The notes beneath the pieces are model-generated. The model saw only the letters and a list, made by a program, of their open reading frames with translations. It had not been told where the DNA came from and did no database searches. Shown one piece after another: positions 11,687 to 21,446 of a stretch of 42,330 nucleotides of DNA. Source of the DNA: Methylobacterium sp. (GTDB taxonomy: Bacteria > Pseudomonadota > Alphaproteobacteria > Rhizobiales > Beijerinckiaceae); the NCBI RefSeq assembly GCF_019750675.1, contig NZ_JAIEOF010000100.1, forward strand, positions 1-42,330, in the 5' to 3' direction. Both the position numbers and the translations under genes were made by a program. How positions within the stretch are numbered: position 1 is the stretch's first letter; every line of letters begins with the position of its first letter.

Positions 11687-12600
11687 GCGCGTCCGCGACC
11701 CGCCCCGATCGCTTCACCCGGAACCGCGTCCCGCGCGATCTGGTGCCGCCGGTCCGCCCGGAATACGACCGGGTGCTCGCGCCCTTCGTGGAGGCACCGG
11801 TGGAACGCACGCTGCCGCTCGGCGCGCGGCTGTGGCAGCGAGACTGGCTGCGCAAGGGCCTGATCATCGCCGCCCTGGCGCTGGTCTGGGAGGGGCTGGC
11901 GCGCTGGCAGGACAACGACCTGCTGCTGCCCGGATTCCTGGCCACGATGTCGGCCCTCTTCGACGGCCTCGCCAACGGCGAGCTCATCGACCGGATGCGG
12001 ATCTCGCTCACCGTGCTGGTGCAGGGCTACCTCGCCGGCATCGTGCTGGCCTTCGGGCTGACGACGCTCGCGGTCTCGACGCAGTTCGGCCGCGACCTGC
12101 TCTCGACCCTGACGGCGATGTTCAATCCGCTGCCGGCCATCGCCCTGCTGCCGCTCGCCCTGCTCTGGTTCGGCCTCGGCTCCGGCAGCCTGATCTTCGT
12201 GCTGATCCACTCGGTGCTGTGGCCGATGGCGCTCAACACCTATGCGGGCTTCCAGGGCGTACCCGAGACCCTGCGGATGGCGGGGCGCAACTACGGCCTG
12301 CGCGGGCCGTCCTACGTCCTGCAGATCCTGATCCCGGCCGCCCTGCCGGCGATCCTGTCCGGCCTGAAGATCGGCTGGGCCTTCGCCTGGCGCACCCTGA
12401 TCGCGGCCGAGCTCGTGTTCGGGGCTTCCTCGGGGCGGGGTGGCCTCGGCTGGTACATCTTCCAGAACCGCAACGAGCTCTACACCGACCGGGTCTTCGC
12501 CGGGCTCGTCCTGGTCATCGTCATCGGCCTCGTGGTCGAGAACCTCGTGTTCGCGGCCTTCGAGCGGCTGACCGTGCGGCGCTGGGGCATGGCCCGCTAG
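11683..12600 (+). CDS. ABC transporter permease (SsuC/TauC family)
   Basis: ATGA overlap with ATPase; multiple TM segments, EAA-like motif AGRNYGLRGPSYVLQILIPAALPAILSGLKIGWAFAWRTLIAAEL. Confidence 0.92.
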   Translation: MSASATRPDRFTRNRVPRDLVPPVRPEYDRVLAPFVEAPVERTLPLGARLWQRDWLRKGLIIAALALVWEGLARWQDNDLLLPGFLATMSALFDGLANGELIDRMRISLTVLVQGYLAGIVLAFGLTTLAVSTQFGRDLLSTLTAMFNPLPAIALLPLALLWFGLGSGSLIFVLIHSVLWPMALNTYAGFQGVPETLRMAGRNYGLRGPSYVLQILIPAALPAILSGLKIGWAFAWRTLIAAELVFGASSGRGGLGWYIFQNRNELYTDRVFAGLVLVIVIGLVVENLVFAAFERLTVRRWGMAR

Positions 12601-12656
12601 GATAGGGCTCGGTAGAGTATGAGGCGACACGCGGTGGCGGAGCAGGACCCATCCCG

Positions 12657-13070
12657 ATGAACACCTATGCGTCAGGGTTCGCCGGCGGCGCGCTGGTCGG
12701 CCTGTCGGTGGCGCTCCTGATGCTCCTGAACGGGCGCATCGCGGGGATCAGCGGCCTCGTGGCCGGCCTCGGCCGGGATCGGGGCCTGCGCCGGTGGGTC
12801 GATGCCGCCTTCGTCGCCGGCCTGATCGCCGGGCCGCCGGTCTTCGCCCTCGCCACCGGGGCCTGGCCGGCGATGCGGTTCGTCGCCCCGCTGCCGGTGC
12901 TCGCCGTCGCCGGCCTCCTCGTCGGATTCGGCACGCGCCTCGGCTCGGGCTGCACCAGCGGCCACGGTGTCGCCGGCCTCGCCCGGCTCTCGGCCCGCTC
13001 GCTGGCGGCGGTCCTGACCTTCCTGGGGGCCGGCATGCTCACCGCCGCCCTGTTGCGGGCGCTGGCGTGA
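12657..13070 (+). CDS. YeeE/YedE family putative sulfur-transport protein (N-terminal half type)
   Basis: GFGTRLGSGCTSGHGVAGLARLSARSLAAVLTFLGAGMLTA is the YeeE/YedE signature. Confidence 0.88.
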   Translation: MNTYASGFAGGALVGLSVALLMLLNGRIAGISGLVAGLGRDRGLRRWVDAAFVAGLIAGPPVFALATGAWPAMRFVAPLPVLAVAGLLVGFGTRLGSGCTSGHGVAGLARLSARSLAAVLTFLGAGMLTAALLRALA

Positions 13071-13510
13071 GCGCGGCGCTCCGGCTGCTCGCGGCCCTCG
13101 CCGCCGGACTGATCTTCGGGCTCGGCCTGTCGCTCTCGGGCATGCTCGACCCGGCCCGGGTCCAGGGCTTCCTCGACGTGACCGGCGCCTTCGACGGGCG
13201 TCAGGCCTGGGACCCGACCCTGGCCTTCGTGCTCGGCGGCGCGGTGAGCGTCGCCGGCCTCGGCTACGCTCTGGCCCGGCGCCTGCCGCGCCCGGCCCTG
13301 GCAGCCGCCTTCGAGTTGCCGACGAACCGCCGGATCGACCAGCCGTTGATCGGGGGCGCGGCCCTGTTCGGGATCGGCTGGGGCTTGTCGGGCCTCTGTC
13401 CCGGCCCCGCCGTGGCGGCCCTGTCGACGGGGGCGTTGCCCGTGGCGATCTTCGTCGCCGCCATGCTGGTGGGCATGGCCGTCCACCAGCGGTTCGTCGC
13501 CCGGGCCTGA
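13067..13510 (+). CDS. YeeE/YedE (DUF6691-like) putative sulfur-transport protein
   Basis: GTG start overlapping the previous stop (GTGA); GLGLSLSGMLDPARVQGFLDVTGAFDGRQAWDPTLAFVLGGAV and GIGWGLSGLCPGPAVAALSTG. Confidence 0.88.
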   Translation: MSAALRLLAALAAGLIFGLGLSLSGMLDPARVQGFLDVTGAFDGRQAWDPTLAFVLGGAVSVAGLGYALARRLPRPALAAAFELPTNRRIDQPLIGGAALFGIGWGLSGLCPGPAVAALSTGALPVAIFVAAMLVGMAVHQRFVARA

Positions 13511-13513
13511 ATC

Positions 13514-14557
13514 TCAGCGTACCCGGGATAAGACCTTCTCTGCGAAGCGCCGCATCTCGGCCTCGAATGGCTGGAATTGCAGCATGAAGAGCTCGATGCC
13601 GGCGGCATGGAAGGCGCGGATGCGGGACGCGACGGTGTCGTAGCTGCCGACGAGTCCGGCGGCGGTGCCGCCGTTGGTCCCGACATGGCGGGAGGCCGCG
13701 GCGTCGGTCTTGGCGAACATCACGCTCGCCGTGTCCGTACGCGCCCGGGTGTCCGCCCGCAGGCCCGCGTCGCGGTCGGCCAGGGCCAGGAGGCGCGCGT
13801 GTTCGGCCTGCGCCGCCGCATCGGTCTCGCGGGCGATGACGAAGGCCGAGAGCCCGTAGCGCAGGGGGCCGTTGGCAGCGGGCCGGCGGGCGACGTCGGC
13901 GATCAGCGCCGCGACATCCGCGAGGGGCTGGCCGTTGATGAACCAGACGTCGGCTTCGCTCGCCGCCAGCGCCCGGGCCGGTTCGGATTCGCCGCCGAGA
14001 TAGATCGTCGGGCGCGGCCGGAAGCTGCCGGCCGGGCGCAGCTGGTAATCCGACACCCGAAAGTGCGGACCCGCATGGGTGACGCGCTCGCCCCGCATCA
14101 GCCGGTCGACGAGGCCGATCCATTCGGCGCCGTAGGCGTAGCGCGCGTCGTGGGCCGGGAAGGGCAGGCCCGCTCGCTCGAACTCGGCCCGGTTCCAGGC
14201 ATTCACGAGGTTGAGGGCGAACCGCCCCTGCGCGATGTGCTCGATCTGCAGGGCCATCTTGGCCAGGACCACGGGGTGGTAGAGCCCGGGCTTGATCGCC
14301 GCGATAATCTCGATGCGCCGGGTCAGGGCGGCCAGGGCGGCCGAGGCGGTCCAGGCCTCGAGCTGGTCGCGCCCGTCGTCGTAGGGGTTGGCGGTGTGCT
14401 GGGCGACGAGCACGGCGTCGAAGCCCAGGGCCTCGGCCTCCAGCACCAGGGCGCGGTTGCGGTCCCAGCTGGCGTCGTCGGCCTCGTCCGGATCGTGGTG
14501 GGCGGCGCGGGAGCCGTGGACGGCCGCCCAGATCCCGAAGCGGAGGGGATGGGTCAT
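13514..14557 (-). CDS. sfnG: LLM-class flavin monooxygenase, dimethylsulfone monooxygenase SfnG-like
   Basis: Bacterial luciferase-like fold; DAVLVAQHTANPYD, LEAWTASAALAALTRRIEIIAAIKPGLYHPVVLAKMALQIEHIAQGRFALNLVNAWNRAEFE matches SfnG/SsuD style. Confidence 0.78.
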   Translation of the reverse strand: MTHPLRFGIWAAVHGSRAAHHDPDEADDASWDRNRALVLEAEALGFDAVLVAQHTANPYDDGRDQLEAWTASAALAALTRRIEIIAAIKPGLYHPVVLAKMALQIEHIAQGRFALNLVNAWNRAEFERAGLPFPAHDARYAYGAEWIGLVDRLMRGERVTHAGPHFRVSDYQLRPAGSFRPRPTIYLGGESEPARALAASEADVWFINGQPLADVAALIADVARRPAANGPLRYGLSAFVIARETDAAAQAEHARLLALADRDAGLRADTRARTDTASVMFAKTDAAASRHVGTNGGTAAGLVGSYDTVASRIRAFHAAGIELFMLQFQPFEAEMRRFAEKVLSRVR

Positions 14558-14561
14558 GCGC

Positions 14562-15551
14562 TCAGCCCCGCTCCGCCGCTGGCTGCCAGATCTTCACCGC
14601 GGTCGCGTCGAGGTCGCGGGGAATCAGCCTGGCCTCGCGGAAGGTGTCGGCGATGGCCTGCTGCTCGCCGAGCTCTGACCGCACCACCGGCGTGACCTCG
14701 TAGGTCCGGCGCCGGTTCACGGTGGCGACCACCTCCGGGGAGAGGTCGCCCCAGATCGGCGCGAGGAGCGCCACCGCCGCATCGGGCTCGGCCTTGACCC
14801 AGCGTCCCGCTTGCCGGAGCGCGTCGTAGACGATCCTGACGACCCCCGGGTTCTCGGCTACGAAGCGGTCGTTGGCGAGATAGTAGCGGTGGTAGCTCGA
14901 CAAGCCGGTGGCGTCGGCCAACACCCGCACCGGCCGCTTGGCCTGCGCGATAGCGAGGAACGGGTCCCAGATCACCCAGGCGTCGAGGCTGCCCTGGCCG
15001 AAGGCCGCCAGCCCCTCCGGCGCTTGGAGATAGGCCGGCTTGATGTCGGTGAAGGCGAGGCCCGCCCGCTTGAGGGCGGCTGCCAGGATGAAGTGGCAGC
15101 CCGACCCGCGCGAGACGCCGACCATGCGGCCCTTCAGGTCGGCGATGGAGCGGATCGGCGAGTCCTCGGGGACGATGATGGCTTCCGCCGAGGGCGAGCC
15201 GACCTCGCGGGCATAGAAGGTGAGCGGCGCATCGGCAGCCTGGGTGAAGATCGGCACCGCGTCGGCGACGTCCGCGTGGAGATCGACGGCCCCGGCGTTC
15301 ATCGGCTCAATCACGCTGGTGAAGAGGTGCCAGGAGGGCGCGAAGCCCAGGGCCTTCAGGCGCTCGTCCAGGGTACCCTTCGCCTTCAGGACGGTGAGCA
15401 GGGTCGAGGAGCGCTGGTAGCTCAGGCGGACGGTCCGCTCGGCAGCGTGGAGCGCCGGCATCCCGAGGGGCGCCAGCGCTGCGGCCCCGAGGCCGGCGCG
15501 CAGGATCCTCCGGCGCGACAGGACGGTCCCGCGCGGCGTGTCGTCGGTCAT
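14562..15551 (-). CDS. Aliphatic sulfonate ABC transporter substrate-binding protein (SsuA-like)
   Basis: Tat-like LSRRRILRAGLGAAALAPLGMPALHAAE; RLSYQRSSTLLTVLKAKGTLDERLKALGF, KGRMVGVSRGSGCHFILAAALKRAGL. Confidence 0.85.
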   Translation of the reverse strand: MTDDTPRGTVLSRRRILRAGLGAAALAPLGMPALHAAERTVRLSYQRSSTLLTVLKAKGTLDERLKALGFAPSWHLFTSVIEPMNAGAVDLHADVADAVPIFTQAADAPLTFYAREVGSPSAEAIIVPEDSPIRSIADLKGRMVGVSRGSGCHFILAAALKRAGLAFTDIKPAYLQAPEGLAAFGQGSLDAWVIWDPFLAIAQAKRPVRVLADATGLSSYHRYYLANDRFVAENPGVVRIVYDALRQAGRWVKAEPDAAVALLAPIWGDLSPEVVATVNRRRTYEVTPVVRSELGEQQAIADTFREARLIPRDLDATAVKIWQPAAERG

Positions 15552-16135
15552 GAATCGTCTCCGGGTGGCAAGTCTTGCACGGAGCAAGTCCCGCAGGGCG
15601 CAAGTCCCGCAGTGGAAAGTCTCGTGGGACAACGTCGCGCACCGCGCCGCCGACGGTCTTCGCGGGACCGTTCGCGGATCACTTGTGCCGTTGCTGTGAG
15701 ATCACGATCCCGTGCCGAAGATTTACCGGCGCGCGCCAAGATTTCGAAAGAAAATAGTTTTTCGAATTTGTGCGCTTTCTTGGGGGAATGCGCCTGCGGA
15801 TCGACAATGCTCGAGAATGGTGGCGGTCCAGGACTGCATCGCGGGGTGACGCGGCCCACACCCCTCTTTCCACCGGGAGGCATTGATCATGGCCAGGAGC
15901 GGGATCACGCCTCCGGTGCGCGGATCGCGGGCCCGGGGAAGACCCTTCTCGCGCGACCGTCCGGCACCACGGCTTTCATCCTTGATGGCGTCGCAATTTG
16001 GCCTCTGCTTTCATTGACTGAGTGCGGAATGGTCGTGAATAAATGAAGCTCATTTCTTTGCTTCAAGAGACCTGACCTCGTCTTCCGGCTCCCGAGATCG
16101 GCAAGCGCGGGGCCGGGCCGCGGATCATCCCGTCC

Positions 16136-17233
16136 ATGCCGTCGACCATCCATTCCGCCGAGGCCGTGATCCGCTTCGAATCCGTCTCGAAGACCTACGC
16201 GCCCCGGCGCAACGGGGCGGCGGTCGCCGCCCTGGACGGCATCGACCTCGCGGTTCCGGCCGGGTCGATCCTGGGCATCATCGGGCGCTCGGGTGCCGGC
16301 AAGTCGACCCTGATCCGCCTGATCAACGGCCTGGAGCGGCCGAGTGCGGGCCGTGTCTGGGTCGGGGATGCCGAGGTGTCGGCCCTGCGTGCGCGGGAGC
16401 TGCGCGCCCTGCGGGCCCGGGTCGGGATGATCTTCCAGCACTTCAACCTGCTCTCGTCCCGGGACGCCGCCGGCAACGTCGCGCTGCCCCTGGAGATCGC
16501 CAGCTGGGCACCGGTCGCGATCCGGGCGCGGGTCGCCGAGTTGCTCGATCTCGTGGGGCTCACGGATCAGGCGGGGCGCTATCCCGCCGAGCTGTCGGGC
16601 GGACAGAAGCAGCGCGTCGGCATTGCCCGGGCCCTGGCGACGCGGCCGGAGGTGCTGCTCTCCGACGAGGCGACCTCGGCCCTGGACCCCGAGACCACCC
16701 GGTCGATCCTGGCGCTCCTCGCGCGCATCAACCGGGAGCTCGGCCTCACCATCGTGCTCATCACCCACGAGATGTCGGTGATCCGCGCCGTGGCCGACCG
16801 CGTCGCAGTGATCGAGCACGGCGCCATCGTCGAGCAGGGCTCGGCCTTCGACGTCTTCACCCGGCCGCAGACCGAGATCACGCGCTCCCTCCTCGCGGGC
16901 GAAATGGGCCACGGGCTGCCCCCGGTCCTGGCGGCGCGGATCGGAGCCGGCCCACGCCCGGGCGCGACCGTGGTGCTGCGCATCGCCTTCGAGGATGCCC
17001 CGGACGGCAGCGCGATCCTGGCGCGGCTCGCCCGCGACACCGGCATCGAGGCCGCGATCCTGGCCGGCACCGTGGACGAGATCGGCGGTCGTTCGTTCGG
17101 CTCCCTGGCGATCGGGCTGCCGCCGGCGCCCGACGTGGCGGCACGGGCGCGGGCCTACCTGGCGCAGCACGGCATCGACAGTCAGGTCCTGGGATACCTG
17201 CCGCCGGCCCAGGAGGCGTCCCGTGTCGCCTGA
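16136..17233 (+). CDS. metN: Methionine ABC transporter ATP-binding protein with C-terminal NIL domain
   Basis: Walker A GRSGAGKSTLIRLINGLE, LSGGQKQRVGIARAL, DEATSALDPETT; C-terminal VVLRIAFEDAPDGSAILARLARDTGIEAAILAGTVDEIGG (NIL). Confidence 0.93.
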   Translation: MPSTIHSAEAVIRFESVSKTYAPRRNGAAVAALDGIDLAVPAGSILGIIGRSGAGKSTLIRLINGLERPSAGRVWVGDAEVSALRARELRALRARVGMIFQHFNLLSSRDAAGNVALPLEIASWAPVAIRARVAELLDLVGLTDQAGRYPAELSGGQKQRVGIARALATRPEVLLSDEATSALDPETTRSILALLARINRELGLTIVLITHEMSVIRAVADRVAVIEHGAIVEQGSAFDVFTRPQTEITRSLLAGEMGHGLPPVLAARIGAGPRPGATVVLRIAFEDAPDGSAILARLARDTGIEAAILAGTVDEIGGRSFGSLAIGLPPAPDVAARARAYLAQHGIDSQVLGYLPPAQEASRVA

Positions 17234-17888
17234 ACTGATCCGTCTCCTCGTCCAGGCCACCGGCGACACCCTCACGATGGTGGCGCTCGCCGCCTCCCTC
17301 GGCACCCTGTTCGGCCTGCCGCTGGGGATCTTCCTGGCCACGAGCCGGCGGGGCGAGCTCCTCGCCGCGCCGATCGCAAACGCCGTGCTCGGCTTCGTCG
17401 TCAACGCGACCCGCTCGACGCCCTTCATCATCCTAGTGGTGGCGATCATCCCCTTCACCCGGCTCATCGCCGGCACCTCCATCGGGACCCTCGCCGCCAC
17501 GGTCCCGCTCACGGTGGCGGCGACGCCCTTCCTGGCGCGCCTGATCGAGGCGGCGATCCGTGAGGTCGATCCGGGCCTCGTGGAGGCAGCCCGCGCCTTC
17601 GGGGCGAGCCCGGGGCAGATCATCGCCAAGGTGCTGATCCCCGAGGCGCTGCCCGGCATCGTGTCGGGCCTGACCCTGGCGGTGGTCTCCCTCCTCGGCT
17701 TCTCCGCCATGGTCGGCGCCGTCGGCGGCGGCGGCCTCGGCGATCTCGGCATCCGCTACGGCTACCAGCGCTTCCGGCCCGAGATGATGCTGGCCGTGGT
17801 CATCGTCCTCGTGGTCCTCGTCCAGGCGGTGCAGACCGTCGGCGAGGGCCTGGCGCGGCGCCTGAACCGGCGCATCCGGCAGGCCTGA
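17223..17888 (+). CDS. metI: Methionine ABC transporter permease
   Basis: GTG start overlapping the metN end; VVNATRSTPFIILVVAIIPFTRLIAGTSIGTLAATVPLTVAATPFLARLIEAAIREVDPGLVEAARAFGAS. Confidence 0.93.
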   Translation: MSPELIRLLVQATGDTLTMVALAASLGTLFGLPLGIFLATSRRGELLAAPIANAVLGFVVNATRSTPFIILVVAIIPFTRLIAGTSIGTLAATVPLTVAATPFLARLIEAAIREVDPGLVEAARAFGASPGQIIAKVLIPEALPGIVSGLTLAVVSLLGFSAMVGAVGGGGLGDLGIRYGYQRFRPEMMLAVVIVLVVLVQAVQTVGEGLARRLNRRIRQA

Positions 17889-17933
17889 CGCGCCCCTTCG
17901 CACCCCTCCCGCCTCCAACCCGGACGATCCGCC

Positions 17934-18728
17934 ATGCTGCGCGCCCTGACCCTCGCCGCCCTCCTCGCCGTGTCCGTCTCGGCTGTGCCCGCTCCAGTGC
18001 GGGCCGAACCCCTGACGCGGCTCCGCATCGGGGCGACGCCGGGGCCGCACGCGCAGATCCTCGAGGCGGTGAAGCCGATCGCGGCGCAGCGGGGGCTCGA
18101 TCTCCAGATCATCGAGTTCTCCGGCTACGTCGTGCCGAACGAGGCCCTCTTGCCCGGCGAGATCGAGGCGAACTCGTTCCAGAACCAGCCCTTCCTCGAC
18201 AACCAGAAGGCCGACCGGGGCTACCGGATCACCGGCGTCGGCCTCACGGTGAACTTCCCCCTCGGCATCTATTCGAAGCGCCACAAAAGCTTCGACGCGG
18301 TGCCGAACGGCGGCACCGTGGCGATCCAGAACGACCCGACCAATGGCGGGCGCTCGCTGCTGCTCCTGCAGGACAACGGCGTGATCAAGCTGGCCCCCGG
18401 CACCGGGTTCAAGCCGACGGTGGCAGACATCGTCGAGAATCCGCGCAGGCTCCGCTTCATCGAGGTGGACGCGGCCCAGACGCCTCGCGCCCTCGACGAC
18501 GTGGACGCCGCGGCGGTCAACACCAACTACGCGACGCCCGCCGGCCTCAAGCCCTCCGACGCGCTCCTCAAGGAGGAGCCGAAGGGGCCCTACGTGAACA
18601 TGCTGGCGGTCCGCGAGGCCGACAAGGACAAGCCCTGGGTCAAGGCCCTGGTGGAGAGCTACCGCACGCCGGAGACCAAGGCCTTCGTGGAGACGACCTT
18701 CGGCGGGGCGGTGCTCACGAGCTGGTAG
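17934..18728 (+). CDS. metQ: MetQ/NlpA family methionine-binding protein
   Basis: LRIGATPGPHAQILEAVKPIAAQRGLDLQIIEFSGYVVPNEALLPGEIEANSFQNQPFLDN; DDVDAAAVNTNYATPAGL. Confidence 0.93.
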   Translation: MLRALTLAALLAVSVSAVPAPVRAEPLTRLRIGATPGPHAQILEAVKPIAAQRGLDLQIIEFSGYVVPNEALLPGEIEANSFQNQPFLDNQKADRGYRITGVGLTVNFPLGIYSKRHKSFDAVPNGGTVAIQNDPTNGGRSLLLLQDNGVIKLAPGTGFKPTVADIVENPRRLRFIEVDAAQTPRALDDVDAAAVNTNYATPAGLKPSDALLKEEPKGPYVNMLAVREADKDKPWVKALVESYRTPETKAFVETTFGGAVLTSW

Positions 18729-18738
18729 GCCGCGCCGG

Positions 18739-19494
18739 TCAGGCGGTCTGCGCCACCGGACGCGGGGGCGCGGCGAGGGACTGGTCCAGCAGGGCCCGCA
18801 GGGTGCGCGCGGTCAGATCCTGGGCCGCCGCGTCCCCGGAGCGAGGCGCATCGAGCGCGACCGTCTCGTGGATGCGGCCGGGATGGGGGCGCATGACCAC
18901 GACCCGGTCCGCGAGGGACGCGGCCTCGGCGACGTCGTGGGTGACGAGGACGACGGTCGGGCGGGCCTCGGCCCAGAGCGCCAGCAGGTGGCGGTGCAGG
19001 TCCTCGCGCGTGACGGCGTCGAGGGCCGAGAAGGGCTCGTCGAGCAGGAGAACCCGGGGGTCGGCCACGAAGGCCCGGGCGATGGCGACGCGCTGCTGCT
19101 GGCCGCCGGAGAGCTCGCGCGGCCAGCGCCCCGCATGCTCGGCGAGACCGACGCGGTCGAGGGCGCGGGCCACCCGGGCCCGGCGCTCGGCCGCCGGCCG
19201 GTCGGCGAGGCCGAAGCCCACATTCTCGGCGATGCTGAGCCAGGGCAGCAGGCGCGGCTCCTGGAAGACCAGGCCGAGGCCGGGATGCGGGCCGTCAATG
19301 GTGACGCCGTCGAGCCGGATGGAACCCGCCGTCGCCACGTCGAGGCCCGCCACAAGGCGCAGGAGGGTGGTCTTCCCGCAGCCCGAGCCACCCACCACGG
19401 CGACGATCTCGCCGGGCGCGAGGGAGAGGGTCAGGCCGGAGAGCGCCCGCGTCCCGTCCGCGTAGGTCTTCGAGAGGTCCTGGATCGTCAGCAT
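18739..19494 (-). CDS. ABC transporter ATP-binding protein (SsuB-like)
   Basis: Walker A GGSGCGKTTLLRLVAGLD, LSGGQQQRVAIARAF, VLLLDEPFSALDAVTR. Confidence 0.92.
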   Translation of the reverse strand: MLTIQDLSKTYADGTRALSGLTLSLAPGEIVAVVGGSGCGKTTLLRLVAGLDVATAGSIRLDGVTIDGPHPGLGLVFQEPRLLPWLSIAENVGFGLADRPAAERRARVARALDRVGLAEHAGRWPRELSGGQQQRVAIARAFVADPRVLLLDEPFSALDAVTREDLHRHLLALWAEARPTVVLVTHDVAEAASLADRVVVMRPHPGRIHETVALDAPRSGDAAAQDLTARTLRALLDQSLAAPPRPVAQTA

Positions 19495-19533
19495 CGCTCT
19501 GTGTCCGAAGCCATGATTTCGGCGGGGCCGGTC

Positions 19534-20406
19534 CTAGAGGACGCCGCGGCTGACATCCTGCCAGCGCAGCAGCGGCCGGGTCGCCAGGACGAGGAGGCCG
19601 TCGGCGAGCTTGCCCAACAGGGCGAAGGCCAGGATGGCCGCCAGGATCTGGTCCGGCTTCCCGAATTGCTGGCCGTCCACCAGGAGGTAGCCGAGCCCTT
19701 CCGAGGCGCCCATCAGCTCGGCCGCCACCACGAACAGGAAGCCGAGCCCGAGGCCGGTGCGGAGCGCCACCAGGGTGCCGGGTAGTACCGCCGGCAGGAG
19801 GATGCGGCGGGCGAGCGCGAGGCGCGACAGGCGGAAGATGCGCCCGACCTCCACGAGCTTGCGATCCACCGACGCGATCGCGCCGGAAACTCCAACATAG
19901 ACCGGGAAGAACACCCCGACGGCGATGAGCACGACCTTCGGCGTCTCGAGGATGCCGAGCCAGAGGATGAAGAGCGGCACCCAGGCGAGCGAGGGCACCG
20001 CCCGCAGGGCCTGCAGGCTGGGGTCGAGGAGGTGACGGGCCAGCGGCAGCGTGCCGGTGAGGGCGCCCACGAGGATGCCCGCCCCGGCGCCGGCCACGAA
20101 GCCGAGGGCGACGCGCAGCAGCGTCGCCTGGACGTGCAGGCGGAGGTCCCCGGACTGGGCCAGCGCCAGCAGCGTCCCCAGGACCCGGCTCGGCGGCGGC
20201 AGCAGCCGCCCCTGGGCGAGGCCCGACCGGATAGCGAGCTCCCAGCCCAGGGCGAGGGCCAGGGGGATCAGGATGCCGAGGACGAGGCGCCCGCCCGTGC
20301 GACCGGCACCCCGTCGCCAGGATCGGTTCAGCCCGGGCATTGCCGGAGCGGTGCCGTCGCCTCCCGTGCCGGACGCGAGGAGCGGGGACGCGGTTCCCGC
20401 GCTCAC
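19534..20406 (-). CDS. ABC transporter permease (SsuC-like)
   Basis: GTG start overlaps the stop of the upstream SBP gene (alternative ATG at 20340); SDLRLHVQATLLRVALGFVAGAGAGILVGALTG, EAA-like RIFRLSRLALARRILLPAVLPGTLVALRTGLGLGFLFVVAAELMGA. Confidence 0.88.
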   Translation of the reverse strand: MSAGTASPLLASGTGGDGTAPAMPGLNRSWRRGAGRTGGRLVLGILIPLALALGWELAIRSGLAQGRLLPPPSRVLGTLLALAQSGDLRLHVQATLLRVALGFVAGAGAGILVGALTGTLPLARHLLDPSLQALRAVPSLAWVPLFILWLGILETPKVVLIAVGVFFPVYVGVSGAIASVDRKLVEVGRIFRLSRLALARRILLPAVLPGTLVALRTGLGLGFLFVVAAELMGASEGLGYLLVDGQQFGKPDQILAAILAFALLGKLADGLLVLATRPLLRWQDVSRGVL

Positions 20407-21446
20407 CGCTCGGACCCGGCTGTGAAGCGGGGATCGATCAGCCCGTCGACGGCCGCGGCCACGTCGGTCTCCGCCGGGATCACGCCGGCCTGCTGAAGGG
20501 CGACACCCGCCGCTCGGATGCTCTCGGCCTGGACCCGGCCGATCTCGGGCCGGCTCAGATCGGTGCGGGCGAGCTGGCGGGCGATCACGGCTTCGGGCAG
20601 CTTGGTCGCGGCCACGAGGGCGCGCGTCACGGCCTCCGGGTTGGCGATCGCATAGGTGCGCGCCTGCTCGTAGGCGGCGATGACAACTTTCACGAGGTCC
20701 GGATGGGCCTTGGCGAAATCCTCGCGCACGTCGAGGACGCCCCAGGTGTTGGCGGCCGGGTCCCGGAAGAACAGGCGGGTGCCGCCCTCGATCTCGGAGG
20801 CCGCCATCATCGGGTCGAGGCCGGCCCAGGCGTCGACGTCGCCGCGCTCCAGGGCGGTGCGCCCGTCGGCATGCTGGAGCAGGACGAGCTTGGCGTCCTT
20901 CTCGGTGAGCCCTGCGCCTTGGAGGGCGCGGACGAGGAAGATGTGCGGATCGGTGCCCCGCGTCACCGCGATCCGCTTGCCCTTGAGGTCCGCGGGCGTC
21001 CGAATACCGCTGTCCTTCGTGGTCACCAGGGCGGTCCATTCCGGCTGCGAGTAGGCGTAGATCGCCTTGACCGGGTTGCCGTTGAGGCGCGCCAGCAGAG
21101 CGGCCGCCCCGGCCGAGGAGCCGAAGTCGATGGCCCCGCCGTTCAGGAATTCCAGCGCCTTGTTCGAGCCGAGCGACTGCGTCCAGCGCACGGCGATGCC
21201 CCGCTCCTTCAGGGCGGATTCGAGGAAGCCCCTCTCCTTCAGGACAAGGCTGACCGGGTTGTAGGTCGCCCAGTCGAGGCGAACCTCCGTCACCTCGGCG
21301 GCCTCGCTCCGCCGGGCCGCGCCCAGCGGCAGGAGGGCCACGCAGGCGGCGGCGAGGAGAAAGCGGCGGTTGAGGGAGACGTGGCGGCGCCGCGGGCGGA
21401 TCGTCATGGGCTCGGGGTCCTGATGCGTAGAGGAGGGACGGGTCAT
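20403..21446 (-). CDS. Aliphatic sulfonate ABC transporter substrate-binding protein (SsuA-like)
   Basis: VTEVRLDWATYNPVSLVLKERGFLESALKERGIAVRWTQSLGSNKALEFLNGGAIDFGSSAGAAALLAR. Start 21446 (ATGA-coupled) or 21407. Confidence 0.88.
   Translation of the reverse strand: MTRPSSTHQDPEPMTIRPRRRHVSLNRRFLLAAACVALLPLGAARRSEAAEVTEVRLDWATYNPVSLVLKERGFLESALKERGIAVRWTQSLGSNKALEFLNGGAIDFGSSAGAAALLARLNGNPVKAIYAYSQPEWTALVTTKDSGIRTPADLKGKRIAVTRGTDPHIFLVRALQGAGLTEKDAKLVLLQHADGRTALERGDVDAWAGLDPMMAASEIEGGTRLFFRDPAANTWGVLDVREDFAKAHPDLVKVVIAAYEQARTYAIANPEAVTRALVAATKLPEAVIARQLARTDLSRPEIGRVQAESIRAAGVALQQAGVIPAETDVAAAVDGLIDPRFTAGSER

Noticed and set aside
15960-16135. SAM-type riboswitch upstream of metNIQ
   Set aside because: Looked for SAM-II-like conserved segments and pseudoknot; only an imperfect GAAGC/GCTTC hairpin was seen, which is insufficient.
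15905-17752. 615-aa minus-strand ORF
   Set aside because: Antisense of metN/metI.
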